Shown piece by piece: positions 8,903 through 19,417 of a DNA stretch of 64,000 bases. A model generated the notes under the pieces. It was not told the DNA's origin and ran no database searches. It worked only from the letters and a program-made list of their open reading frames with translations. The translations under genes and the position numbers were made by a program. Origin of the DNA: Cytophagales bacterium (lineage in GTDB: Bacteria; Bacteroidota; Bacteroidia; Cytophagales; Microscillaceae); assembly GCA_004293905.1 (NCBI GenBank), contig RDZE01000015.1, positions 1 through 64,000 on the forward strand, read 5' to 3'. The stretch's first letter is position 1. The number at the start of each line of letters is the position of its first letter.

Positions 8903-10321
8903 ATGATTATGAAAAGAAATTATGGACTTTTTCTACTCTTAGGGTTGTTCTTGGGCATGGGCTCATTTCAAAACGCGCAAGCACAAGGCTCTGAAACCTA
9001 TGGAAAGGGCATACGCATTAATATCAATGAAGATGGCTCCAAATACATACGCTTTATCACTTGGCATCAAATGTGGCTTCGCTACATAGACAATAACCCC
9101 GGTACGCAGGTAAATGCCGAAGACCAAGCAGGCACATGGGATATAGGTGTTCGCCGTTCCCGTTTTTTATGGTACACTCAAATCAGCCCACGCTATTTGA
9201 TACTTATGCATGTGGGTATCAATAACCAAACCTTCATCAATGGTGGTGCTTCAGGCTCTGCGGGCACAGGCGGTTATGGGGTGGGTAAAAAACCACAAGT
9301 ATTCATTCACGATTTATGGAATGAATATATGGTCGTAAAAGACAATAAACTTTCAGTAGGTTTTGGCTTACACTATTGGAATGGTGTTTCGCGCTTGGCA
9401 AGTGCCAGCACGCTGAACTTCTTAGCCTTAGATGCGCCTATTCATAACTGGGCTTTGATTGAAGAATCTGATCAATTTGCACGTCAATTTGGTATTTATT
9501 TGAAAGGTAAATTAGGTCGTTTTGACTACCGTGTAGCTTTGAACAAGCCTTTTGCTACTCCTTTCAACAGTGCCGCGACCACCCCAAGCATAACACTTCC
9601 TAACAGAGCCATATCAGGTCCTAATAATAGTTGGGCTGCCGCAGGTTATTTTACCTATGATTTCTTCGATAAAGAATCCAATGTATTGCCTTTCTTTGTA
9701 GGTACTTATGTAGGTACTAAAAAAGTATTCAATATTGGGGCGGGTTTCCATTATCACCCCCATGCCACTACGAGCTTCAATAGCACCAGCAACCAATTAG
9801 AAAAACACAACATGTTACTTTTGGGGGTAGATAGTTTCTTAGATATGCCCGTAGGCACATCGGGCAGTGCTGTTACGGCTTATGTTTCTTATCTCAATTA
9901 TAACTTCGGACCTAACTATATCCGTTCCATCGGCATCATGAACGAGGGCGTACCTGCTCCTACGGGCGCACTTCCGCAGGGGGGTGGCAATGCCCAATAT
10001 ATGATAGGTACAGGCACTATTTTCTATGGAGAAGCAGGGTATTTACTTCCTAAAAATACCTTAGGAAAATCGGGCAAATTGCAATTTTTTGTAACAGGTG
10101 CTTACAAAAACTTCGAAGCCTTAGATGAGCCTCATTTCCAATATGGCGCAGGATTGAACTGGTTTATTGATGGACACCACGCCAAAATATCGCTCAAATA
10201 CCAAACACGCGGACTCTATGGCACAGACCCTGACGGTGCAGCCGGACCGCAAAAAGCAAAACTGAACACCGACCGCAGTCAAGCGGGCGAACTTATACTG
10301 CAAACACAAATCTATCTATAA
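8903..10321 (+). CDS. Outer-membrane porin (beta-barrel)
   Basis: 472 aa with a signal peptide (MKRNYG, hydrophobic core, cleavage after AQAQ near residue 28). The rest has alternating aromatic/polar strands typical of porins and ends in a strand finishing QTQIYL. It starts with the segment YGKGIRININEDGSKYIRFI and resembles the Bacteroidota porins found next to carboxylate transporters. The ATG at 8909 is an alternative start. It is followed by an MFS carrier, a small membrane protein and acs on the same strand, which suggests passage of acetate or another small carboxylate across the outer membrane. Confidence 0.75.
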   Translation: MIMKRNYGLFLLLGLFLGMGSFQNAQAQGSETYGKGIRININEDGSKYIRFITWHQMWLRYIDNNPGTQVNAEDQAGTWDIGVRRSRFLWYTQISPRYLILMHVGINNQTFINGGASGSAGTGGYGVGKKPQVFIHDLWNEYMVVKDNKLSVGFGLHYWNGVSRLASASTLNFLALDAPIHNWALIEESDQFARQFGIYLKGKLGRFDYRVALNKPFATPFNSAATTPSITLPNRAISGPNNSWAAAGYFTYDFFDKESNVLPFFVGTYVGTKKVFNIGAGFHYHPHATTSFNSTSNQLEKHNMLLLGVDSFLDMPVGTSGSAVTAYVSYLNYNFGPNYIRSIGIMNEGVPAPTGALPQGGGNAQYMIGTGTIFYGEAGYLLPKNTLGKSGKLQFFVTGAYKNFEALDEPHFQYGAGLNWFIDGHHAKISLKYQTRGLYGTDPDGAAGPQKAKLNTDRSQAGELILQTQIYL

Positions 10322-10375
10322 TTAATTCAAATTTGTTCAATACAATATTTATCACCTAAAACTCATTTTGAACTT

Positions 10376-11947
10376 ATGGCAAATGCAACTGCAACAGAAA
10401 CCTCAGAAAAAAGCAAAATATGGGGTGTAATCACTGCCTCCTCAGTAGGTACATTGATTGAGTGGTACGATTTCTATATCTTTGGAAGTTTGGCTGTGGT
10501 TATTTCCACCCAATTTTTCCCTAAGACCAATCCTACTGCTGCGTTCCTTTCTACATTGGCTACTTTTGCGGCGGGCTTCATTGTTCGTCCATTCGGAGCA
10601 TTGTTTTTCGGTCGTTTAGGCGACTTAGTGGGTAGAAAATATACCTTTTTAGTTACCTTAGTACTAATGGGCGGCTCTACTTTTATGATTGGGCTCATTC
10701 CTACCTACGATACTATAGGCTTTATGGCACCTGTCTTGGTACTTTTGCTTCGCCTTTTGCAAGGTTTGGCATTAGGAGGCGAGTATGGCGGAGCTGCTAC
10801 CTATGTGGCAGAGCACTCCCCTGCTAACCAACGCGGTTATTTTACAAGTTTCATACAAACTACAGCTACTTTGGGCTTGTTCGTTTCGTTGGGTGTAATC
10901 TTGATGGTACGCCTCTCTATGGATGTAGATTCGTTTAACAGTTGGGGCTGGCGTATACCGTTTCTTATTTCTATCTTTTTGATTATCATCTCTATCTATA
11001 TCCGTTTGAAAATGCACGAATCGCCTCTTTTCAACAAAATCAAAAAAGAAGGAAAAATTTCAGCCAACCCTTTAGCAGAAAGTTTTACAAAGAAAGATAA
11101 CCTTAAGATGGTATTATTGGCACTTTTCGGAGCTACAATGGGGCAAGGTGTGGTCTGGTATACGGGGCAGTTCTATGCTATGAGTTTCTTAAAAACTACT
11201 TGTAATGTAGAAGCCATACAATCGGAAATCATCATCTCGATAGCCTTAGTATTTGCAACACCTTTCTTTGTGGTTTTTGGGGCACTCAGCGATAAAATAG
11301 GACGCAGAAATATTATGTTAGGCGGTATGCTCATCGCTATTCTTACCTACATTCCTATCTACAATTACAAATACTCTTTGGCTGATTTGAAAAACAAAAC
11401 AGAAATCAAAGAAAAAACTAAAGTAGATGTGAAAGCGGCTTTGGAAAAAGGCAAAGATGGCAACCCTACCCAAGATTCACTCATCACTACTACTACCACT
11501 AAAGCCTTCACCGATGGCTCTACTTATAAAGAAGTGAAAAAAGAGAAAGTATTGGCAGATAAATCTAAAGAAAAACCTAAACCAGAAGTAAGCAAACAAC
11601 TTACTTTAGCTAACGGTGCTATGTGGATAATGGTATTCTTGATATTCATACAAGTATTCTATGTAACAATGGTGTATGGTCCTATCGCGGCTTACTTAGT
11701 AGAAATTTTCCCTACACGCATTCGTTATACATCTATGTCATTGCCTTATCACATTGGTAATGGTGTATTTGGTGGATTATTGCCTTATATTGCAACTCGT
11801 TTGGTGGAAGCAACTCGCCCTGCCGCCGACCAACCCCCTACCGATGTAACGGCTGGCTTGTTGTATCCTATAGTAATCGCAGGTGTTTGTTTTGTGATTG
11901 GTATGCTTTATATGGGCAACAAAGTAGACGAAAACGTAGAAGACTAA
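10376..11947 (+). CDS. MFS transporter, metabolite:H+ symporter (MHS) type
   Basis: 523 aa with 12 predicted membrane helices. Family signatures are GTLIEWYDFYIFG in helix 1, the motif A copy GRLGDLVGRKY between helices 2 and 3, RLLQGLALGGEYGGA in helix 4, and GALSDKIGRRN between helices 8 and 9. The MHS/ProP group carries carboxylates and compatible solutes by proton symport. A highly charged segment of about 80 residues (about 331-410) is inserted between helices 9 and 10. The gene is 54 bp after the porin gene and precedes the DUF6814-like gene and acs, so acetate or a related carboxylate is a reasonable substrate guess. Confidence 0.88.
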   Translation: MANATATETSEKSKIWGVITASSVGTLIEWYDFYIFGSLAVVISTQFFPKTNPTAAFLSTLATFAAGFIVRPFGALFFGRLGDLVGRKYTFLVTLVLMGGSTFMIGLIPTYDTIGFMAPVLVLLLRLLQGLALGGEYGGAATYVAEHSPANQRGYFTSFIQTTATLGLFVSLGVILMVRLSMDVDSFNSWGWRIPFLISIFLIIISIYIRLKMHESPLFNKIKKEGKISANPLAESFTKKDNLKMVLLALFGATMGQGVVWYTGQFYAMSFLKTTCNVEAIQSEIIISIALVFATPFFVVFGALSDKIGRRNIMLGGMLIAILTYIPIYNYKYSLADLKNKTEIKEKTKVDVKAALEKGKDGNPTQDSLITTTTTKAFTDGSTYKEVKKEKVLADKSKEKPKPEVSKQLTLANGAMWIMVFLIFIQVFYVTMVYGPIAAYLVEIFPTRIRYTSMSLPYHIGNGVFGGLLPYIATRLVEATRPAADQPPTDVTAGLLYPIVIAGVCFVIGMLYMGNKVDENVED

Positions 11948-12006
11948 ACAACAATTATCATCATTACAGAAAATTAAAATTATTCATCTTTTAAATTAAA
12001 AAATAT

Positions 12007-12237
12007 ATGGATGCTATCAAAAAAATTGCAGGTTATTTATGGATACTATTAGGCCCGGGCACTATAGCGATGCTTTTCTACAGAGCTACGCAAGAGATTT
12101 TCAACGCCAAGCCTGATAAAATGCAAGAAACCATGATGTTTTGGGTCATTACCATCATCATCTTCGTACCTATTGCCTTAGGACTCACACTCTTTGGTAT
12201 GTATGCCTCCAAAGGAGAATATGATAGTAATAATTAA
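12007..12237 (+). CDS. Small two-helix membrane protein, DUF6814-like
   Basis: 76 aa with two hydrophobic helices (about 8-26 and 42-67) and short polar ends. It matches my memory of the small DUF6814 proteins that sit between an MFS carrier and acetate-CoA ligase in Bacteroidota. It may be an accessory subunit of the carrier. The family assignment is from pattern and context, and the function is unknown. Confidence 0.7.
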   Translation: MDAIKKIAGYLWILLGPGTIAMLFYRATQEIFNAKPDKMQETMMFWVITIIIFVPIALGLTLFGMYASKGEYDSNN

Positions 12238-12502
12238 ACTAAGAAAATCTCAAGAACCATGAAACAACCAAGCAGTACGTTCCCTTTTTTACGCCTAACA
12301 CAAAGGACAATCGGCGAGCGTTACTGCTTTTTCTTCTTCTCTACCGAATTTGTAACCAACAACCTAAAAAACGGTGGATTTGATAATAGCTATAGAAATT
12401 TACCAGAAAATAATATAAAAATCGTTCCTAACTGACTTATATCATATTTTAAAACATAAAAAGTAAATAATTTTATCCAACTTTTAAAATTTATAAAAAC
12501 CA

Positions 12503-14410
12503 ATGGCATTTCAAATACACTCATTAGGCGGATACCTACACGAATACCAAAAAAGTGTAGCCGACCCCGAAGGCTTTTGGGAGGACATAGCCTCTACCTT
12601 CTTTTGGCGCAAACGTTGGGACAAAGTCCTGGATTGGAACTTTGAAGGTCCTGATGTCAAATGGTTCATCAATGGCAAATTGAACATCACCGAAAATATA
12701 TTTGAACGCAGGCTCTATACACACGGCGACCAAACGGCTATCATTTGGGAACCTAACGACCCCAAAGAACCTTCAACCCGTATTACTTACAAAGAGCTTT
12801 ACGAAAAAGTATGCAATTTTGCCAATGTATTACTCAACAATGGCGTAAAAAAAGGCGATAGAGTGGCTATTTATATGCCCATGATTCCAGAAGCGGCGAT
12901 TGCGATGCTTGCTTGTGCACGTATCGGGGCAGTACATTCCGTAGTATTTGCGGGCTTCTCTGCTACCTCCTTAGCCGACCGCATCAACGATGCAGGGGTC
13001 AATACCGTACTGACTACTGATGGTGCTTACAGAGGCGCAAAACCTTTGAGTATCAAGCCCATAGTAGATGAAGCCTTAGAAAAATGTTCTTCTGTAAATA
13101 AGGTAATTGTATTCAAAAGAACAAGCGAGGAAGTACAAATGAAAAACGGGCGCGATGTATGGTGGCACGAAGAAACTGCCAAAGTATCAAGCGAAAACAA
13201 AGCCGAAGTAATGGACTCCGAAGATATGCTTTTTATTCTTTATACCTCAGGCTCTACAGGCAAACCCAAAGGAGTTGTCCATACTACAGGAGGCTACATG
13301 GTCTATAGTTCTTATACTTTCCGCAATGTATTTCAGTACGAAGATGGTGATGTATTTTGGTGTACTGCTGATGTCGGTTGGATTACAGGGCACTCTTATA
13401 TTGTCTATGGTCCTTTGCTTTCAGGGGCTACAGTGGTGATGTTCGAGGGGATTCCTACTTATCCCGATGCAGGGCGTTTTTGGCAAGTGATAGACAAACA
13501 CAAAGTAAATCAATTTTACACTGCCCCTACTGCTATTCGCTCTTTACAAGCATTTGGCAACGATTTTATCACCCCTTACGATTTGTCTTCGCTCAAACTC
13601 TTAGGCTCTGTAGGCGAACCTATCAATGAAGAGGCTTGGCGTTGGTATCATACATTTATTGGCAAAGGACGCGTACCGATTGTAGATACTTGGTGGCAAA
13701 CCGAAACGGGCGGAATCCTCATTAGTCCTATTGCAGGTGTTACCCCTACTAAACCCGCCTTTGCTACGCTCCCACTTCCCGGCGTACAGCCTATTATTGT
13801 TGATGCAGAAGGAAAAGAACTTAAAGGCAACGGTGTGGAAGGCAATTTATGTATCAAATTCCCTTGGCCTTCTATGCTTCGCACTACCTATGGCGACCAC
13901 GAAAGATGCCGACAAACTTACTTCTCTACCTATAAAAATCTTTACTTCACGGGTGATGGCGTAAAAAGAGATGAAGACGGATACTACAGAATATTGGGTA
14001 GGGTTGATGATGTAATCAATGTATCGGGACACCGTTTGGGAACAGCCGAAATCGAAAATGCCATCAATGAGCATACTTTAGTAATAGAATCGGCAGTAGT
14101 AGGCTACCCGCACGACATCAAAGGGCAGGGAATTTATGCCTATGTGATATGTGAAGACCTTGCGAAAAACCAACGAACCGAAAAAGTATTGGTCAATGAA
14201 ATCATAGAAACGGTGAGCAAAATCATAGGACCCATCGCCAAACCTGATAAAATTATGCTTGTGAGTGGGCTACCTAAAACACGCTCAGGGAAAATTATGA
14301 GGCGCATTCTCCGTAAAATAGCCGAAGGTGATGGTAGTAATTTAGGCGACACTACTACCCTACTCAACCCTGAAATAGTTGATGAAATAAAAGTAAAAGC
14401 AGGATTGTGA
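12503..14410 (+). CDS. acs: Acetyl-CoA synthetase (AMP-forming)
   Basis: 635 aa; makes acetyl-CoA from acetate, ATP and CoA via acetyl-AMP. The adenylate-forming core motif is YTSGSTGKPKGVVHT (about 249-263), the substrate-pocket region includes DVGWITGHSYIVYGPL and WWQTETGG, and the C-terminal hinge is GRVDDVINVSGHRLGTAEIE. The lysine controlled by acetylation is in TRSGKIMRRILRK. An ATG at 12503 gives normal family length. It closes the porin/MFS/DUF6814 run and is followed by a strong terminator. The preceding 12238-12502 interval holds no gene I can support. Confidence 0.97.
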   Translation: MAFQIHSLGGYLHEYQKSVADPEGFWEDIASTFFWRKRWDKVLDWNFEGPDVKWFINGKLNITENIFERRLYTHGDQTAIIWEPNDPKEPSTRITYKELYEKVCNFANVLLNNGVKKGDRVAIYMPMIPEAAIAMLACARIGAVHSVVFAGFSATSLADRINDAGVNTVLTTDGAYRGAKPLSIKPIVDEALEKCSSVNKVIVFKRTSEEVQMKNGRDVWWHEETAKVSSENKAEVMDSEDMLFILYTSGSTGKPKGVVHTTGGYMVYSSYTFRNVFQYEDGDVFWCTADVGWITGHSYIVYGPLLSGATVVMFEGIPTYPDAGRFWQVIDKHKVNQFYTAPTAIRSLQAFGNDFITPYDLSSLKLLGSVGEPINEEAWRWYHTFIGKGRVPIVDTWWQTETGGILISPIAGVTPTKPAFATLPLPGVQPIIVDAEGKELKGNGVEGNLCIKFPWPSMLRTTYGDHERCRQTYFSTYKNLYFTGDGVKRDEDGYYRILGRVDDVINVSGHRLGTAEIENAINEHTLVIESAVVGYPHDIKGQGIYAYVICEDLAKNQRTEKVLVNEIIETVSKIIGPIAKPDKIMLVSGLPKTRSGKIMRRILRKIAEGDGSNLGDTTTLLNPEIVDEIKVKAGL

Positions 14411-14443
14411 TTAAAAATACATAGTTGATAAATTAGTGATTTT

Positions 14444-14483
14444 AAACAAGTGCAGGAACATGTAGTCTTGCATTTGTTTTTTT
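14444..14483 (+). terminator. Intrinsic terminator of acs
   Basis: A 14-bp stem with two G-T pairs (14444-14457 with 14466-14479), an 8-nt loop and a run of T residues to 14483. It ends the uptake/acs block. Confidence 0.88.
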
Positions 14484-14537
14484 ATAAGTAGCCAATGCAC
14501 TACTTTTACTTTATTCACTTATAACTACTACAAAACA

Positions 14538-15173
14538 ATGTTGTTTCAAGAATCAGAAGAAAATTTTTTACTCAAACTACCCAATGGCAATCCTATGCCC
14601 AATGCCGAAGTGTACTACTACCCTGCTTTCTATGCACAAGAAGAAGCCAATCTACTTTTTCAGCAAATCAAAGAAGAAACCCTTTGGCAACAAGATGACA
14701 TTACCCTTTTTGGCAAAACTATGAAAATACCGCGTTTGCAGGCTTGGTATGGCGACTCTGATAAATCCTATATTTACTCAGGCATAACACTAAAACCGCA
14801 AACTTGGACACCTACCCTCCTCAGTATGAAAAAGAAAATAGAAACAATCACTCATGTCAATTATACAAGCGTACTCATCAATCTTTATCGCAATGGAGAA
14901 GATAGTATGGGTTGGCATGCCGATGATGAACCTGAATTGGGGAAAAATGCCAACATAGCCTCTATTTCCTTGGGTGCAATCCGAAAGTTCCGATTCCGAC
15001 ACAAAGATGACCATGCCCAAAAAGTAGCGATTCATTTAGAAAATGGAAGTCTATTGCTGATGCAAGGAGCAACACAACACTACTGGCAACACGAACTGCC
15101 CAAGTCAAAAAAAATAGCAACGGCACGCATCAATCTCACTTTCAGAAAATTACTGCACGCCTCTAAACCTTAA
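14538..15173 (+). CDS. alkB: AlkB-like Fe(II)/2-oxoglutarate dioxygenase (DNA alkylation repair)
   Basis: 211 aa. The iron ligands are H127 and D129 in GWHADDEPELG and H185 in HYWQHELP, and the 2-oxoglutarate-binding arginines are in TARINLTFR (R197, R203). The spacing and the RKFRFRHK segment are closest to the ALKBH2-type branch, which removes 1-methyladenine and 3-methylcytosine from DNA by oxidative demethylation. It stands alone between the acs terminator and a DUF4476 gene. Confidence 0.9.
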   Translation: MLFQESEENFLLKLPNGNPMPNAEVYYYPAFYAQEEANLLFQQIKEETLWQQDDITLFGKTMKIPRLQAWYGDSDKSYIYSGITLKPQTWTPTLLSMKKKIETITHVNYTSVLINLYRNGEDSMGWHADDEPELGKNANIASISLGAIRKFRFRHKDDHAQKVAIHLENGSLLLMQGATQHYWQHELPKSKKIATARINLTFRKLLHASKP

Positions 15174-15243
15174 GGCATTTCAGAACTCTTTTATTAGAAA
15201 TCACGTAAGCAATACAACAAAACAGTATTAAATTAATATTCCT

Positions 15244-16338
15244 ATGCAAAAATCTACCTATCATTATTCCCTCTTTTTTCTTATACTAATGGCAATGTGG
15301 CAAATACCCCAAAGTTTTGCACAATGTAACCAACCGATGAACAATGCTATTTTTCAACAACAAAAAAATAACATTGCCAACCAAATGAATGAACAACAAC
15401 GCAACGCATTGGCAAAACAACTCATAGATAACAACTGCCTCACTTCAACCCAAGTGAAAGAAATTTGCTTGCTATTGCCCAATGATTATAGTAAGTTATT
15501 TTTTGCCAAATCTGCTTATTTGCGTACTATAGATGTGAGCAATTTCTATGAAGTGTATGATAGTTTCAGTTATTTTTCTACCGTTTTTATGCTCCACGAC
15601 TATGTGCTGGAAATGCGAAATGGTGGTAGTGGAAATGGCAATGGCAATCCCTTGAACAATGGCATGTACCCCAGCCTCAACTACCCTAACCCCAATGCAT
15701 ATATGGGCGCGAAAAAATGCAATGCTTATTTGGCTGATAATCTTTTTGAGGCAGTGGCTCAAGAGATAAGAAATAAAAAAAATGAGGTAGAACGCGCCAC
15801 ACAATTAGTAATGCTCTTGAACAATGGTAATTGCTTTGCCACTACACAAATTATGAAATTTGCCACTTTGCTCACTGATGACAACAATCGCTTAGAGTTT
15901 TTGAAAAAAGCCTACAACAATACATTTGATATAGGTAATTATACTTATGCAAATCAAGTGTTAAATTTAGTACAAAATCAAAATGCTTTTGCTACTTTTC
16001 TTTCCCAACAAGGTGGCAATACGGGTACAGGTGGAATTGTTAATTGTAGTGTTCCCAGCAGTGAAATGAGCCAAATCGTTACGCGCATCAAAAACGAAAC
16101 CTTCGAGCGCGAGCAACTCAATATGGCAAAAACTATAGCCGCTGCCAAAAAATGTTTCACTGTGGCACAAGTGATACAAATTGTCAATGTATTTACATTC
16201 AGCGATACCAAAATAGACATAGCCAAATATATGTGGGACTATACCATTGATAAAGATAATTTTTATAAAGTAACCGATGCTTTTACTTTTTCAACAGAAA
16301 AGGAAAAAATATTAGAATTTATCAATAGTAAAAAATAA
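15244..16338 (+). CDS. Secreted DUF4476-domain protein
   Basis: 364 aa with a signal peptide (cleavage near SFAQ, residue 27). Three related helical blocks (about 35-115, 155-255 and 275-362) follow the DUF4476 pattern: an N-terminal helix, then CFTxxQxxxIxxLFxF-like, then DKxxFAKxAYxxxxDxxNYxxVxDxF-like. Each has one Cys before the T-x-x-Q segment. The linkers are rich in Asn and Gly. DUF4476 is common in Bacteroidota and has no known function. Confidence 0.75.
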   Translation: MQKSTYHYSLFFLILMAMWQIPQSFAQCNQPMNNAIFQQQKNNIANQMNEQQRNALAKQLIDNNCLTSTQVKEICLLLPNDYSKLFFAKSAYLRTIDVSNFYEVYDSFSYFSTVFMLHDYVLEMRNGGSGNGNGNPLNNGMYPSLNYPNPNAYMGAKKCNAYLADNLFEAVAQEIRNKKNEVERATQLVMLLNNGNCFATTQIMKFATLLTDDNNRLEFLKKAYNNTFDIGNYTYANQVLNLVQNQNAFATFLSQQGGNTGTGGIVNCSVPSSEMSQIVTRIKNETFEREQLNMAKTIAAAKKCFTVAQVIQIVNVFTFSDTKIDIAKYMWDYTIDKDNFYKVTDAFTFSTEKEKILEFINSKK

Positions 16339-16353
16339 AAGTATTCTGCGGAG

Positions 16354-16749
16354 TTATTGTAGTTTTATTTGGTTCAATTGAATATAGTAAATTTGCTGAC
16401 CGCCTATATAGGGTTTTGGGTCATTGCAAGAAACTTTCAACGTGCCACTTACAACTACTTTAGCACCAACTTTCTGAAGTTCTTCGGGTAAGTTACAAGG
16501 GATAGCCTGAACAAAGTTATCTACACTTTGGCTACTGCTTTCGATAGAGATAAAGTATTTTTTCCATTCACTATCATAACCTATTGTTCCTTTCTCATCA
16601 AGAACGGTTCTTACAGACTTTCTATTTTCACTACAAGGGTCGTACTCGCAACCATCTTCTGAAGTTGCTACATTCTTGTTCTGACAACTAATTAGATGTG
16701 TTAAAAGTAAAAATAAAATAACCAAATTCCATTTTTTCAGTAGTTTCAT
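16354..16749 (-). CDS. Small lipoprotein of unknown function
   Basis: 131 aa. A lipobox HLISC puts the lipidated cysteine at residue 22. The mature part has three more cysteines and a beta-rich C-terminus ending VSGTLKVSCNDPKPYIGG and a final strand. It may adopt a small OB-like fold, but I do not recognise a family. It is convergent with the DUF4476 gene, 15 bp apart. Confidence 0.65.
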   Translation of the reverse strand: MKLLKKWNLVILFLLLTHLISCQNKNVATSEDGCEYDPCSENRKSVRTVLDEKGTIGYDSEWKKYFISIESSSQSVDNFVQAIPCNLPEELQKVGAKVVVSGTLKVSCNDPKPYIGGQQIYYIQLNQIKLQ

Positions 16750-16902
16750 AAGTTTAAGGTATCAAAAAAATGAGCACTATCTTTCTTTATAGGCATCAGA
16801 TAAAGTCCTGTGTTTTACTTACACAAATATAAACAAAGATTTTGAATTATAACAAAGATTTTATTTTTTTTAATGTTTATAAAAAAACTTTTGTTTATGA
16901 TG

Positions 16903-16933
16903 TTTGTTATTCAATTATAATAAGCTATATTTG
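16903..16933 (+). promoter_or_regulatory. Consensus promoter of the hybrid histidine kinase
   Basis: TTTG (16903-16906), a 19-bp spacer and TATATTTG (16926-16933) form a full Bacteroidota promoter. Transcription would begin near 16940, so the ATG at 16971 is the real start rather than upstream start codons. Confidence 0.75.
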
Positions 16934-16970
16934 TAATATAAAACCATTCACTATAATACAGATAAGGACA

Positions 16971-19340
16971 ATGGAAGACAAAAATGAGCCTTTTTTAGTT
17001 GCCAAAACATTCGCTGAACTACAACTAAGCCAACAAAAGTTAGAAATTTTAATAAGTAATTTCCCCGATGGTTCTATCAGTTTGGTAGATAAGAATTTAG
17101 TTTTTTTGTATACCAATGGCAAAGGCTATGAAGACCATAACATAAATCCAGAAACTTTCGTTGGTAAAAACATTAAAAATGCACTACTACCTGAAATTTA
17201 TAACAACATCATAGTTCACCTACCCGATATACTCAATGGCAAGAAAATAGTACAAAAAGTAAGTTTTCAGGATAAATATTTTCAGAACATCTACCAACCC
17301 ATCGTCAATGAAGATGGCAGTATAGATAGTTTTATAATCGTAGCCCAAGACATTACCTCGCTCAAAAACATAGAAATAGAATTGCAAGAAGCCAAAGAAA
17401 AAGCAGAATCGGCAAATAGAGCAAAATCGGAATTTTTGGCAAACATGAGCCACGAAATCAGAACACCCCTCAATGGCGTAATAGGATTTACTGACTTGCT
17501 CATGCGCACACAATTAGACCCAAACCAAAGACAATACATGGAAATGGTGCATCACTCTGCCAATGCACTGCTTGAGATTATCAACGATATTTTAGACTTC
17601 TCTAAGATAGAGGCAGGTAAATTAGAACTATTGGTAGAAAAAACCGACCTCATCGGTCTTTGTGAGCAGGTAATAGATATGATTAAGTACCAAGCGCACC
17701 AAAAAGAATTAGAACTATTGCTCGATATAGCTCCTCATACCCCGCGTTGGATATGGGCAGATGCCGTAAGAATCAGACAAGTATTGGTCAATTTGATGAG
17801 CAATGCCGTAAAGTTCACTAAAAAAGGAGAAATAGAACTGCTCATTAGCCCCGTAAAAAAAGACGATGGAGAAATAGTTATGCGTTTTTCGGTCAGAGAT
17901 ACAGGCATTGGTATTGCACCCGAAAATGCAAAGAGAATCTTTGAGGCTTTTACACAAGAAGATGCTACTACTACCAGACGATTTGGCGGAACAGGATTAG
18001 GGCTTACTATCTCCAATAAATTATTGGCAATGATGGGCAGCAAACTGCAACTCAAAAGCGAACAAAATAAGGGCACACTTTTCTATTTTGAACTGCCCAT
18101 GAATAGCAAAGAACAAACCCTGAATATCCCCAAAGTCGAAACCCTACGCAAAGCACTCATCATAGACGACAACGAACGAAGTGCCAACATACTAAAAAAT
18201 ATGCTTGAAAGATTAGGACTTCAAGTAATGGTGGCGTACAATGGCATAGAAGCATTGGAATATATTCAGCAACAACGAGATTTTGAAGTAGTTTTCATAG
18301 ACCATCAAATGCCTTACTTAGATGGCGTAGATACCATCAAACACATCAGAAAAAAACTCAACTTATCTGCAACCCAGTTGCCTATTTTCTTGTTAGGTAG
18401 CTCAGTAAGCGATGAGCGTGTGGAAAATGCCATTAAAGAATTTTCTATCCATCAAAAACTCATCAAACCTACTAAAATGCAAGAATTACAAGAAGTATTG
18501 CAAACAATAGGCAAAGCCCCTAAAACAAATACACAACTAATACAAGAAACGGTTTCCATTCCCGAAGAAAATACTTTTGAAAATGGATTGTCTATTCTCA
18601 TTGTAGAAGACAACCCTGTTAATATGTTGCTTACTAAAACACTTTTGCAGAATATATCTCCTAATTTTACAATTTTAGAGGCAAAAAATGGCACGGAAGG
18701 GCTATTGTCTTTTATACAAAACCTGCCCAACCTTATTTTTATGGATGTGCAAATGCCCGAAATGAATGGCTACGAAACTACTAAAGCCATCAGAAATTTA
18801 GAACAAAGTAACAACCAAATACCCATCATTGCACTGACAGCAGGCACAGTGAAAGGGGAAAAAGAAAAGTGCCTTGAGGCAGGCATGAACGATTATATTC
18901 CCAAACCCGTAGTGCGCAATACTATTCTGAAGATTTTGAATGAATATATCCAGAATAACGAGTTGATCAATGCAAACAAATCTTTGATTACAAACGAAGA
19001 AAAAGACCCCATAGAGGTACATTTTGACCTCAATAGCCTCAAAGAAAACATAGGAAATGACATAAATATATTAAAAGAAATACTCAAACAAGCAAAAAAC
19101 TATCTTGATAACCTAATCCCTGAACTTTCAGAGGCAGTAATGCACAAAGATTATACTCAGGTGAAAAAAATAGCCCATAAAATTGTAGGTACTTCTGCTT
19201 CGGTTTGCTTCAATAAACTAAAATCGCTTACACTACAATTAGAACATCACGATTTTGAAGATACCGTAGCCCTCTCCCAATTAGTGGCTACAGTCATTCA
19301 AGAAATCAATCACTTAAATGTTATTCTCAAACAATATTGA
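16971..19340 (+). CDS. Hybrid histidine kinase (PAS-HisKA-HATPase-REC-REC-HPt)
   Basis: 789 aa with no membrane helix, so probably a cytosolic sensor. It has a PAS domain (about 20-130), HisKA with the phospho-acceptor H161 in [12 protein letters not shown], an HATPase with GTGLGLTIS, a first receiver (D444 in [10 protein letters not shown]), a second receiver (D592 in [13 protein letters not shown]) and a C-terminal HPt domain with H736 in [10 protein letters not shown]. The complete His-Asp-His relay lies in one chain, so an unlinked response regulator is probably the output. The receiver-1 acidic pair is DDN, and the second has EDN. No partner is encoded next to it. Confidence 0.93.
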   Translation: MEDKNEPFLVAKTFAELQLSQQKLEILISNFPDGSISLVDKNLVFLYTNGKGYEDHNINPETFVGKNIKNALLPEIYNNIIVHLPDILNGKKIVQKVSFQDKYFQNIYQPIVNEDGSIDSFIIVAQDITSLKNIEIELQEAKEKAESANRAKSEFLANMSHEIRTPLNGVIGFTDLLMRTQLDPNQRQYMEMVHHSANALLEIINDILDFSKIEAGKLELLVEKTDLIGLCEQVIDMIKYQAHQKELELLLDIAPHTPRWIWADAVRIRQVLVNLMSNAVKFTKKGEIELLISPVKKDDGEIVMRFSVRDTGIGIAPENAKRIFEAFTQEDATTTRRFGGTGLGLTISNKLLAMMGSKLQLKSEQNKGTLFYFELPMNSKEQTLNIPKVETLRKALIIDDNERSANILKNMLERLGLQVMVAYNGIEALEYIQQQRDFEVVFIDHQMPYLDGVDTIKHIRKKLNLSATQLPIFLLGSSVSDERVENAIKEFSIHQKLIKPTKMQELQEVLQTIGKAPKTNTQLIQETVSIPEENTFENGLSILIVEDNPVNMLLTKTLLQNISPNFTILEAKNGTEGLLSFIQNLPNLIFMDVQMPEMNGYETTKAIRNLEQSNNQIPIIALTAGTVKGEKEKCLEAGMNDYIPKPVVRNTILKILNEYIQNNELINANKSLITNEEKDPIEVHFDLNSLKENIGNDINILKEILKQAKNYLDNLIPELSEAVMHKDYTQVKKIAHKIVGTSASVCFNKLKSLTLQLEHHDFEDTVALSQLVATVIQEINHLNVILKQY

Positions 19341-19417
19341 TTTACTTTCCATTTTCTATTTTTTTAATCAAATATCCTGTCTTTGAGGCACTTATGATAA
19401 TCAAATCTGATATTTTT

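Noticed and set aside
12259-12435. 58-codon open frame between the DUF6814-like gene and acs
   Set aside because: It starts with ATG but has no promoter element or recognisable pattern, and the composition (FFFFS, many Asn) looks like random AT-rich sequence.
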